NCBI GenBank assembly: GCA_965220305.1 | Contig: OZ244817.1 | Span: 1,178,001-1,242,000 of the forward strand | Length of the DNA stretch: 64,000 nucleotides | Source of the DNA: G965220305 sp965220305 | Lineage (GTDB): Bacteria; Chloroflexota; Dehalococcoidia; Lucifugimonadales; UBA3495 | Direction: 5' to 3' | Shown here: positions 16,562-24,385 of the stretch, piece after piece | Layout: each line of letters opens with the position of its first letter | How positions within the stretch are numbered: the first letter of the stretch is position 1 | Made by a program: the position numbers and the translations under genes | The notes under the pieces: generated by a model | Database searches by the model: none | Seen by the model: only the letters and a program-made list of their open reading frames with translations | What the model was told of the DNA's origin: nothing

Positions 16562-19402
16562 ATGGCCGACGACATCACCATCACCATTGACGGAATCGAG
16601 GTACAGACCCAACCGGGCAAGATGGTCCTAGAAGCCGCCATCGACGCGGGGGTCTATATCCCCTACTTGTGCTATCACTCGGGCATGAAACCCTTTGCGG
16701 CCTGCCGCATGTGCGTCGTATCCGTGGAGGGAGGCCGGGGCTTTCCCGCTGCCTGCACTCTGCCGGTGCAAGAAGGGATGAATATTCGTAGCGAGGCTCC
16801 GGACGTCAACGAGCTACGCCGCCAGGTGATGCAGATGTTGATTGCCGAGCATCCCAACGGCTGCCTCACCTGCCATCGCGTCGACATTTGCGGGCCCTCC
16901 GATATATGCCTGCGCCACGTTTCCGTCAACGACCGTTGCGTCACCTGTCCCAAGAACGAGCGCTGCGAGTTCAAGGACACCGTGCGGTTTCTGGGCATGG
17001 ACCTGGAGTCTCCCCTGAACTATCAGTACAAGCAGATACCCCTGGAGGTCAAAGACCCCTTCTACGACCGGGACTACAACCTGTGCATCACCTGTGGTCG
17101 CTGTGTGCGGGTCTGCGAAGAGGTCCGGGGCGACGATGCTATATGCTTCGTGGAGCGGTCCGGCAAGGCCCTGGTGGGAACATCCTTCGGGACCTCGCTG
17201 CTGGAATCGGGGTGCGAATTTTGTGGGGCCTGCATTGACGTTTGTCCCGTGGGCGCCCTGGTGGAGCGAGACCACAAGTGGGAAAAGGCCCGGCAGGTGG
17301 AGCGCGCCATCTGTCCCCATTGCCCGGTGGGTTGTCAGCTCAACCTCGAAATTAGCGGCAGCGGGGAGATGGTCCGCGCCGTGCCCGAGCTGCATTCGCC
17401 GGCCAATCGGGGCCAGGCCTGTTTCAAGGGAAAGTTCGGCCTGGAATTTCTCAACAACCCGTCCCGCCTACAACACCCCCTGGTACGCCGCGACGGAGTC
17501 CTGGAAGAGGCCACTTGGGAAGAGGCCTTGGATCTGGTTGCCAACCGCCTGACCCAATACAAGGGTGACTCCTTTGCCCTGCTGGCCTCCCCGGATAGCA
17601 CCAACGAGGAGCTTTACCTGGCCCAGAAATTCGCCCGTGCCGTGATGAATACCAACAACGTGGACCAGACTTCCAACCTTCAACCGGAATTGACCGTGGG
17701 CTTGGAGAGGTCTCTAGGGTACGGGGCGGCCACCAACCCCATCTGGCAACTGGAACAGGCCAACTGCATCCTGGTATTCAACTCCAACCTAACTGAAGAA
17801 CAGAACGTGGTCGGCGTCCCCATCAAACGGGCAGCGAAGAATAACGCCACGTTGATCGTCATCGACCCTCGGGAGGTTGAGCTGACCCGCTATGCCGACT
17901 CCTGGCTGCGCCCGGCTCCCGGCACCGAGTTGCTGCTGCTGGGCGGTATTCTGAAGTCCCTGCTGGACCAGGGGTTGGAACGCCAGGACTGGATCGATGA
18001 GTGGTGCGAGGACCCGGCAACGCTGCATTATGCCCTGCATTCCCTGGACCTCGGAGAAATAGCCGGGGCGACCCATGTGTCCCGAGGGGCTATCGCAGAG
18101 GCCGCCCGCCTATTCGGCAGCGCCGATAGCGCCGCCGTGGTATACGGCTTGGACAACGTTCCCGCTGCCTCCCAACGCGGCTGTGTACATGCCCTGGTGG
18201 ACTTGGCCCTGCTTACCGGCAACTTGGGCAAGCCGGGCGCGGGCATATATCCGATGCGGCAGGGAGCCAACGAGCAGGGGGCCTACGACGTGGGTTGCAT
18301 ACCCAATAGGTTGCCCGGAGGACTTCCCCGGGGCGACGATGCGGCCCGCCGCCGCGTAGAAGAACAGTGGGGTTGCACCCTACCCGACACCCGTGGGCTG
18401 GGCGTAACCAGCATTTTCGATGCGGCGATAGAGGGCCGGGTGGAATGTATGCTCATAGTGGGGGACAGCCCCAACTTGAGCAACGGGAAATTGGGGGACG
18501 CGGCGGCCGCCCTGGAAAACCTGGACTTCCTGGTGGCTATCGATACCTTCCTCGGCGAGGCAGCCCAAAAGGCCGACGTGGTCTTTCCGCGGATTACTTT
18601 TGCCGAGAAGGACGGCACCCACACCAATCTGGAACGTCGGGTGCAAAGGGTCAGGCCCGCGGCCCAACTAGGGAGGGGCGATGCCCGGTCCGAGGGGCAA
18701 GTGCTGTGCCAACTGGCCCTCCGCATGAACGCCGACGGGTTCGACTACCAAGATTCGTCCCAGATTGCCGAGGAAATAGCGGAGATAGCTCCCATTTACG
18801 CGGGGATAACCTACCAGCGGCTGGACCGTGAGGCGGTGACCATATTCAGTTCGGGATTGGACAGCCCCAAGCCCACCCAGTTGCTTTACGCCAGCAAAGA
18901 GCAGCGGGGTGTCCAATGGCCCTGCGCCGCCACCGACGGGGCCAGCACTCCAATCCTCTATGCCGACGGGTTTCCCAAGGGAAAGGCCGACCCGGTAACG
19001 CCGGAGTTCGGCCAAGCGGAAACCCCGGCCACTCCAGGCTACCCGGTCTGGTTCGTGCCCGGGCGGGTACTGCTGCAAGCGGAACGGGATATGGAAGTAA
19101 CCTGCGAGACGATGAACCGGATTGCCCGCGACGAGTGGGTCCAGATGAATCCGGCGGACGCCGCCCGCTGGTCCCTCGCCGAGGGAGACTTCGTGGAGGT
19201 ACGGACGCCACGGCATCAACTGGCGGGGCTCGCCAAGCTGGACCCTTCGGTCCCCCCGGGTATGGTGGCAGTCACCGCGTTATTCGGACAGATGGCCGTA
19301 GACTTGCAGGCCAGCGAAGCCGCGGACCCCATGTCCAGGACTCCCACCCTGGACATAGCTCCGGCGACGGTAAGCAAGACATCGGCAGTTGCCCCCCAGT
19401 GA
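16562..19402 (+). CDS. NuoG/FdhA-like molybdopterin oxidoreductase subunit lacking the Mo ligand
   Basis: 946 aa, behind GGGGAG. Domains in order: plant-type [2Fe-2S] ferredoxin (1-80), NuoG-type Cys-rich segment (about 95-140), two [4Fe-4S] sites (CITCGRCVRVCEE and CEFCGACIDVCPVGA, about 178-235), a Mo-bisPGD-domain [4Fe-4S] site (CPHCPVGC), the molybdopterin core (330-780) and a C-terminal MopB dinucleotide-binding domain (820-920). The layout equals NAD-dependent formate dehydrogenase alpha subunits. However, the position where FdhF-type enzymes carry Cys or Sec (VDHCARLxHSPTVAGL) reads NVDQTSNLQPELTVGL, with Gln374 aligned to the ligand. It may be a NuoG-like electron-transfer subunit or a Mo/W enzyme with an unusual ligand. 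Operon with the two upstream subunits. Confidence 0.85.
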   Translation: MADDITITIDGIEVQTQPGKMVLEAAIDAGVYIPYLCYHSGMKPFAACRMCVVSVEGGRGFPAACTLPVQEGMNIRSEAPDVNELRRQVMQMLIAEHPNGCLTCHRVDICGPSDICLRHVSVNDRCVTCPKNERCEFKDTVRFLGMDLESPLNYQYKQIPLEVKDPFYDRDYNLCITCGRCVRVCEEVRGDDAICFVERSGKALVGTSFGTSLLESGCEFCGACIDVCPVGALVERDHKWEKARQVERAICPHCPVGCQLNLEISGSGEMVRAVPELHSPANRGQACFKGKFGLEFLNNPSRLQHPLVRRDGVLEEATWEEALDLVANRLTQYKGDSFALLASPDSTNEELYLAQKFARAVMNTNNVDQTSNLQPELTVGLERSLGYGAATNPIWQLEQANCILVFNSNLTEEQNVVGVPIKRAAKNNATLIVIDPREVELTRYADSWLRPAPGTELLLLGGILKSLLDQGLERQDWIDEWCEDPATLHYALHSLDLGEIAGATHVSRGAIAEAARLFGSADSAAVVYGLDNVPAASQRGCVHALVDLALLTGNLGKPGAGIYPMRQGANEQGAYDVGCIPNRLPGGLPRGDDAARRRVEEQWGCTLPDTRGLGVTSIFDAAIEGRVECMLIVGDSPNLSNGKLGDAAAALENLDFLVAIDTFLGEAAQKADVVFPRITFAEKDGTHTNLERRVQRVRPAAQLGRGDARSEGQVLCQLALRMNADGFDYQDSSQIAEEIAEIAPIYAGITYQRLDREAVTIFSSGLDSPKPTQLLYASKEQRGVQWPCAATDGASTPILYADGFPKGKADPVTPEFGQAETPATPGYPVWFVPGRVLLQAERDMEVTCETMNRIARDEWVQMNPADAARWSLAEGDFVEVRTPRHQLAGLAKLDPSVPPGMVAVTALFGQMAVDLQASEAADPMSRTPTLDIAPATVSKTSAVAPQ

Positions 19403-19585
19403 GGGAAACCGTAGAATCATTCCAGATAGAGGGAGCAATCCCGAGGCGCATGGGACTCCCCGCCAACGGTATGGGCAACCCTCGGCTATCCAGGGATCAA
19501 TGGGCCTGGCGCATGTATTTATATTTTTCGGCTACGCCGGGCTGAGTTGAATGGAAACCCAAGCCATAGGGAGGCTGACAAATTA

Positions 19586-20341
19586 ATGGTAAGAAATGCG
19601 CCCTCGGGCGCTGCAAGGGCCAATCCCCGGGCTTTGCCGATAGCCAAGCTGGTGGACCGCCGGGACGTTACCGACGACCTGATGGTAATTCGGCTGGAAC
19701 CGGAGCAAGGGCATTTCAATTTCAAGCCCGGCCAATTTTGCACTCTGGGACGTGACGGCGTTGAGCGCGCCTACTCCATCGTTTCCGCGCCCTACGAGCC
19801 GACCCTGGAAATCTTCGTGGAGTTGGTACCCGAGGGAGAGTTGACTCCCCGGATGTGGCGGCTGCAATTGGGGGATACCATGTCCATACGGCCCAGGGCT
19901 AAGGGCCTATTCGTCCGAGACGCCAGGGTCCATCACCACTTCATGGTATCCACCGTTACCGGAGTGGCCCCCTATATCAGCATCATCCGAGAATACCTGC
20001 ACCAGGGCGAGCAAGGGCATACCTTCTACGTGTTGTTGGGCGCCAGCTATCAGGACGAGTTGACTTACGACCATGAACTGGCCAGGTTGGCGTCAAAGTA
20101 CCCAGACTCCATTAAATTCGTCCCGACAGTCAGCCGGCCCGGCGAAGACCGAAACTATGGTTGGCAAGGAGAATCGGGTCGGGTCAACAACTTGGTGGAA
20201 AAGTACCTGGAGTTCTTTGCCCTTCCCAAAGATGACGCCAAGGTGTACGCCTGCGGGCACCCGGGCATGATTGCCGCGGTCAGGGAAGAGATTGTCCCCC
20301 AGGGCTGGAACTTCATCGAAGAACGGTTCTGGAAGGAGTAG
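19586..20341 (+). CDS. Ferredoxin-NADP reductase-like FAD/NAD(P) oxidoreductase
   Basis: 251 aa from ATG 19586, with GGGAGG upstream; an in-frame TTG at 19547 is possible. RAYSIVSAPYEPTLEIFVE is the FAD-binding RxYS motif region, and TGVAPYISIIREYL the NAD(P)-binding GxxPxxS-like segment; YACGHPGMIAAVREEI is the typical C-terminal CGxPxM. It transfers electrons between NAD(P)H and a ferredoxin or flavodoxin. It follows the NuoEFG-like genes and ends at a strong terminator, so it probably belongs to the same transcription unit and links that complex to a second electron carrier. Confidence 0.9.
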   Translation: MVRNAPSGAARANPRALPIAKLVDRRDVTDDLMVIRLEPEQGHFNFKPGQFCTLGRDGVERAYSIVSAPYEPTLEIFVELVPEGELTPRMWRLQLGDTMSIRPRAKGLFVRDARVHHHFMVSTVTGVAPYISIIREYLHQGEQGHTFYVLLGASYQDELTYDHELARLASKYPDSIKFVPTVSRPGEDRNYGWQGESGRVNNLVEKYLEFFALPKDDAKVYACGHPGMIAAVREEIVPQGWNFIEERFWKE

Positions 20342-20638
20342 CCCCAGGTGGGAGCACCACCTCTACCCACTCCCAAAAGTCCGGGCGGGCGGCCATGTGG
20401 CCTGCCCGCCTTTTTATTGCCGCCTACCCGTTAAAAATGGCATCCCCGCCAACGCCTTCGCTGGCTAAAACCCCTCTTCTGGGAAGTACATCGAGCCGCC
20501 GATACCAGGCCGGGGTACTCCACCTTGACCAGCCCAATCCGACCGGATAGCCTCTCCCGAATCTCCAAGACGGCTACTCCCGCGTCAAAAGCCGATTCCT
20601 GTCGCGACTCCGTTGCGCTAGAATAAGTCCAGCAACCA
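20342..20638. other. Short intergenic region before mutS
   Basis: 297 bases. It holds the terminator of the upstream operon (20384-20418). The rest has no supported ORF. Confidence 0.6.
20384..20418 (+). terminator. Terminator of the NuoEFG-like / FNR operon
   Basis: Stem GGCGGGCGGCC (20384-20394) pairs with GGCC-T-GCCCGCC (20399-20410), leaving one bulged T, with a 4-base loop and then TTTTTATT. Confidence 0.9.
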
Positions 20639-23290
20639 GTGGGCGGGGCCATTTTGACACCAGTACGCCGGCAGTACCTTACCATCAAGCATTCCTACCA
20701 GGACGCCATACTCCTGTTTCGCCTGGGAGACTTCTACGAGGCCTTCGACCAGGACGCCGAGTTGGTATCCCGTGAGCTGGAAATAGTGCTCACCTCCCGC
20801 AGCATGGGGAAGGACTTGAAGGTGCCCATGGCGGGAGTCCCGGCCCATTCCCTGGAGTCCTACCTGGCCCGCCTAATCAAGAAGGGCCACAAGGTTGCCA
20901 TCTGCGAGCAGCTCAGCGACCCGTCGAAGACCAGGGGCCTGGTGGAGCGGGACGTGGTGAGGGTGGTCACGCCCGGTACCGTCCTGGAGTCCACCCTGCT
21001 GGAACTGAAGACCAATAACTACCTGGCGGCGGTGGTGGAAGAAGGGCCCCTGGTGGGCCTGGCCTACGTCGACATTACCACCGGCGAATTCGCCGCCACC
21101 CAGCTATTGGCGGAGCAGCTTCCGGCGGAGCTGGAACGTATAACCCCGTCCGAGGTGCTGACGCCGCCAACCGACGATGCTCCCTGGTGGGCGTCCCGGG
21201 GCAGCGGCGGGGAGCTGTATCACACCACCACCTTGGCCTGGGACGACTTTGAGCTTGAACTTTGCAGCGAGGCGCTACTGACCCACTACCGCATCCTGTC
21301 CCTGGAGTCCTTCGGCTGCACCCACCTACCCCTGGCGGTACGGGCCGCGGGAGCTATTATTCATTACCTGGGGGAGACCCAAAAGCAAAGGGCCCTTCAG
21401 TTGGCTCCCCTCAACTCCTATTCCATCGGCAGCTACATGAACCTGGACCCCCAGACCCGTCGCAACCTGGAGTTGTTCCAGTCGGGAAGGTGGGATAACC
21501 AGCGACTCTCCCTGCTCACCACTCTGGACTTGACCCGCACTCCATTGGGCGCGAGACTCATTCGGCGGTGGTTGGGACAACCTCTGCTGGACCTGGAGGA
21601 GTTGGAGCGAAGGTTGGACGCGGTGGCGGCCTTCCACGGCGACGCCTTCCGCCGCAGCAACGCCCTGCAGACCCTTTCCCGAATAGCCGACCTGGAGCGG
21701 ATTTCCAGTCGGGTCTTGGCGGGCACGGTCCAACCCCGTGAGTTGCTATCGCTGAAGGACAGCATCGCCGCCGCCGCCGCCCTCAGAGAGCAACTGGGCG
21801 GGCAACCTGAGTCTACCTCTGACGAGGGTGCGCCGACACAGTCGGACGCCTTGGACTGGGTACTCCGGCAACTTGCCCCCCTACCCCAGGTGGTCGATCT
21901 CATCCAGGAAGCCATCGCCGAAGAACCGGGCGGCAGCGTTGGTGACGGTAGCGTCATCCGCCCGGGGTTTTCTCCCGAACTGGACGAGTTGAAGCGGGCT
22001 TCCAGCGACGCCCGGGGCTACATCGCCAGCCTGGAAAGCAAGGAACGGGAACGGACGGGGATAAGAAACCTGCGGGTGGGCTACAACCAGGTTTTCGGGT
22101 ACTACATCGAGGTGAGCAAGTCCTACACCTCCCAGGTCCCGGAGGACTACATCCGCCGCCAAACCCTGACCAACGGTGAGCGATACATTGTTCCGGAACT
22201 CAAGGAGTACGAAGCCCTGGTGCTGAACGCCAGGGAGCGTACCGAAGAGTTGGAACGGGACCTGTACCGGCGGGTCTGCGCCCAGGTCGGGGAGTCGGCC
22301 AACGCCATCGGAAAGCTGGCTGCCGCCATTGCCCGGCTTGACGTTTTTGCCGCCCTGGCGGAAGCGGCGGTACGCTTCGGCTACGTCAGACCCTCCCTAA
22401 ACCGGGGCGATGCCATAGTGGTCAAAGACGGGCGGCACCCGGTGGTGGAGCGGGTCCTGGCCGCCGGTTCATTCGTTCCCAACGACGTTCAGCTTTCCAA
22501 CAGCGAGACCCGCATCGTGGTACTGACTGGCCCCAACATGGCCGGAAAGTCCACTTACATACGCCAGGTAGCCATCATCACCCTCATGGCCCAGGTGGGG
22601 AGTTTCGTCCCCGCCCGAGACGCCGTCATTGGGCTGGTGGACCGGATATTCACCCGGGTCGGGCTGCAGGACGACCTGACGACGGGCCACTCAACCTTCA
22701 TGGTGGAGATGGTGGAAACCGCCGCCATTCTAAACCAGGCGACGCCTCGGTCCCTGGTAATTCTGGACGAAATTGGCCGGGGGACCAGTACCTACGACGG
22801 CCTATCCATAGCCAGGTCCATCATCGAACACCTGCACAACGATCCTCGGCTGGGATGCAAGACCCTATTCGCCACCCACTACCACGAATTGACCGAGCTG
22901 GCCCACATGCTGCCGGGAATCCGCAATTTCAGCGTGGCCGTTGCCGAAGAAGAGGGACAGGTGATCTTTCTGCACAGCATAGTCCCCGGTGGGGTGGACC
23001 AGAGTTACGGAGTACACGTGGCCCAGTTGGCCGGGCTGCCCCGGGCCGTTATCAACCGGGCCTGGGAGGTGTTGGAAGAACTGGAGAACCCGGCCAACGA
23101 CCGGAAGGGCCGCAGAAAGGGGCTCACCACGGCCAGCGAACCGTCCATGCAGATGTCCCTTTTCGCCCAGGAACAGCCCCTGCTGGACGAGGTGCTGTCG
23201 GTGGACATTCCCAACCTGACTCCCCTGGAAGCCATCAACAAGCTATACGAACTGCAGGAGCGCGCCCGTAACCTGCGGGGCAACGATTAA
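20639..23290 (+). CDS. mutS: DNA mismatch repair protein MutS
   Basis: 883 aa. It binds mismatched bases and recruits MutL. The mismatch-binding Phe-x-Glu lies in GDFYEAF (Phe32, Glu34). Walker A is GPNMAGKST (631-639), followed by LVILDEIGRGTSTYDG. The C-terminal clamp/helix-turn-helix region precedes residue 883. The start is GTG 20639 in the reading given; TTG 20654 (TPVRRQYL) follows a GGGG and is also plausible. mutL lies 1.1 kb downstream, separated by two small genes, one a predicted selenoprotein. Confidence 0.97.
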   Translation: MGGAILTPVRRQYLTIKHSYQDAILLFRLGDFYEAFDQDAELVSRELEIVLTSRSMGKDLKVPMAGVPAHSLESYLARLIKKGHKVAICEQLSDPSKTRGLVERDVVRVVTPGTVLESTLLELKTNNYLAAVVEEGPLVGLAYVDITTGEFAATQLLAEQLPAELERITPSEVLTPPTDDAPWWASRGSGGELYHTTTLAWDDFELELCSEALLTHYRILSLESFGCTHLPLAVRAAGAIIHYLGETQKQRALQLAPLNSYSIGSYMNLDPQTRRNLELFQSGRWDNQRLSLLTTLDLTRTPLGARLIRRWLGQPLLDLEELERRLDAVAAFHGDAFRRSNALQTLSRIADLERISSRVLAGTVQPRELLSLKDSIAAAAALREQLGGQPESTSDEGAPTQSDALDWVLRQLAPLPQVVDLIQEAIAEEPGGSVGDGSVIRPGFSPELDELKRASSDARGYIASLESKERERTGIRNLRVGYNQVFGYYIEVSKSYTSQVPEDYIRRQTLTNGERYIVPELKEYEALVLNARERTEELERDLYRRVCAQVGESANAIGKLAAAIARLDVFAALAEAAVRFGYVRPSLNRGDAIVVKDGRHPVVERVLAAGSFVPNDVQLSNSETRIVVLTGPNMAGKSTYIRQVAIITLMAQVGSFVPARDAVIGLVDRIFTRVGLQDDLTTGHSTFMVEMVETAAILNQATPRSLVILDEIGRGTSTYDGLSIARSIIEHLHNDPRLGCKTLFATHYHELTELAHMLPGIRNFSVAVAEEEGQVIFLHSIVPGGVDQSYGVHVAQLAGLPRAVINRAWEVLEELENPANDRKGRRKGLTTASEPSMQMSLFAQEQPLLDEVLSVDIPNLTPLEAINKLYELQERARNLRGND

Positions 23291-23393
23291 CTTCCCGTGA
23301 AATCGCGCTGCTCAAACGCCTGTTTCCAACACCGCCGGTTCCGTTACCATGAAGAGGAATCGGCCCGGGTTACACTTTCAGAGGAGGCAAAAC

Positions 23394-23753
23394 ATGAGCG
23401 AAAAAGCCCTGTTGTACTGGTGGCCCCGTTGATCCTCCTGCCGCAAAGTAAGGGAGTTGCTCTTACAGAAAGGTATGGACGTGGAAGAGCGGGACTTCTT
23501 CAAGGAGTCCTTCAGCGAGGACGAGGTCAAGGAACTGGCCGCCCCCGTGGGGCTTTCTGAGATATTTGCTCGCCGCAGCCCCAGCCTGAAGAAGCTGGGA
23601 CTGGCGGGCTCGGAGCTTTCCGAAGAGGAAATGCTACGGTTGATGCTGGAAGAACCCCGCCTCATTCGGCGTCCTCTGGTCAAAATAGGGGAGCGCCTGT
23701 TGGTAGGGGCCAACTTGAAGACCTTGGAGGCCGCCCTGGAAGCTGGGGCCTAA
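23394..23753 (+). CDS. ArsC/Spx-family reductase, predicted selenoprotein (TGA = Sec13)
   Basis: 119 aa with TGA 23430-23432 read as selenocysteine. GAGGAGG precedes ATG 23394, and the frame reads MSEKALLYWWPR-U-SSCRKVRELL, then continues unbroken to TAA. ArsC/Spx proteins have CxxC-R-K here (for example C-T-S-C-R-K), so Sec takes the catalytic first cysteine and Cys16 the second. The remainder is a full family match: VEERDFFKESFSEDEVKEL, IFARRSPSLKKLGL and LIRRPLVKIGERLLVG. Downstream of the TGA, GTAAG (23448-23452) pairs with CTTAC (23462-23466) around a GG-starting 9-base loop about 20 bases from the UGA, a fair bacterial SECIS. It is likely a redox or arsenate-reductase-like enzyme rather than Spx. 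It sits between mutS and mutL. Confidence 0.85.
23430..23466 (+). promoter_or_regulatory. Sec codon and candidate SECIS hairpin of the ArsC-like gene
   Basis: The TGA at 23430-23432 is followed after 15 bases by a 5-bp perfect stem with loop GGAGTTGCT (23453-23461). The loop-to-UGA distance of about 20 bases is inside the usual bacterial range. Hand-folded only. Confidence 0.6.
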
Positions 23754-23916
23754 CCCCGCGCGGGCCCGCCAGCACCCAAAACAGACCCAGCCAAGCCGAA
23801 TACGCCCGCCGCTTCGGCCTGGGGGTACGGTTGGACATTGATGGTAATCGTGCTAATATATTGCCCTACATAATAATATCCACCTCCAATCGTGGGATAA
23901 GGAATGACAGCCGGCA

Positions 23917-24354
23917 ATGAAGATTTTTTTCGACGTGGACTACACCATCCTGGGACTGGATGACACCCTGCGTCCAGGGACTATCGAAACATTCCAAAAG
24001 CTGAAGGACGACAACCACGACATCTACATCTGGTCCGGGATGGGGGAACGATGGGAAGTGATAGAAAAGCACGAATTGGGTTCCTACATCAGCGGAGTCT
24101 ATGAGAAGCCCACCCATCACTTCCACGAGAGGCTGGAAGAGCTGAAGATTCCCTTTGAGCCGGAATTTGTCATTGACGATTACCCCGAGGTGGTGGCGGC
24201 CTTCGGCGGAGTCTGGGTGCCCCCCTACTTCTTCGCCCGCAGCGTCGATCAAGAGATGGAACGGATTTACCGCATTGTCTGCGAGTTCATCCAGGATGGT
24301 ACCTCCGAGGACCGCCAATACCGGGCCAAGGGCACCAAGCTGCCCCTCTTCTAG
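23917..24354 (+). CDS. Small HAD-superfamily protein
   Basis: 145 aa. MKIFFDVDYTIL gives motif I with Asp6 and Asp8 (DxDxT). IWSGMG is the motif II region and VIDDYPEVV a motif IV-like DD pair. It lacks a cap domain and is shorter than most HAD phosphatases. The substrate is unknown. It is preceded by GGAATGACAGCCGGCA with a weak ribosome site, and is 31 bases from mutL, probably co-transcribed with it. Confidence 0.75.
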   Translation: MKIFFDVDYTILGLDDTLRPGTIETFQKLKDDNHDIYIWSGMGERWEVIEKHELGSYISGVYEKPTHHFHERLEELKIPFEPEFVIDDYPEVVAAFGGVWVPPYFFARSVDQEMERIYRIVCEFIQDGTSEDRQYRAKGTKLPLF

Positions 24355-24385
24355 GGGCATGCCGTCCTGAGTTGACGGACCTGAT

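Noticed and set aside
17640..17720. Selenocysteine in the FdhA-like subunit
   Set aside because: The reading frame has no TGA here; the ligand position encodes Gln.
12987..23432. TGA read as Trp or Gly (alternative genetic code)
   Set aside because: TGA ends several clear genes in this window, and both in-frame TGAs coincide with redox Cys positions, not with Trp or Gly.
23457..23753. ArsC-like gene starting at TTG 23457 (98 aa)
   Set aside because: It lacks the active site; the strong GAGGAGG and ATG at 23394 lie in frame upstream of the TGA.
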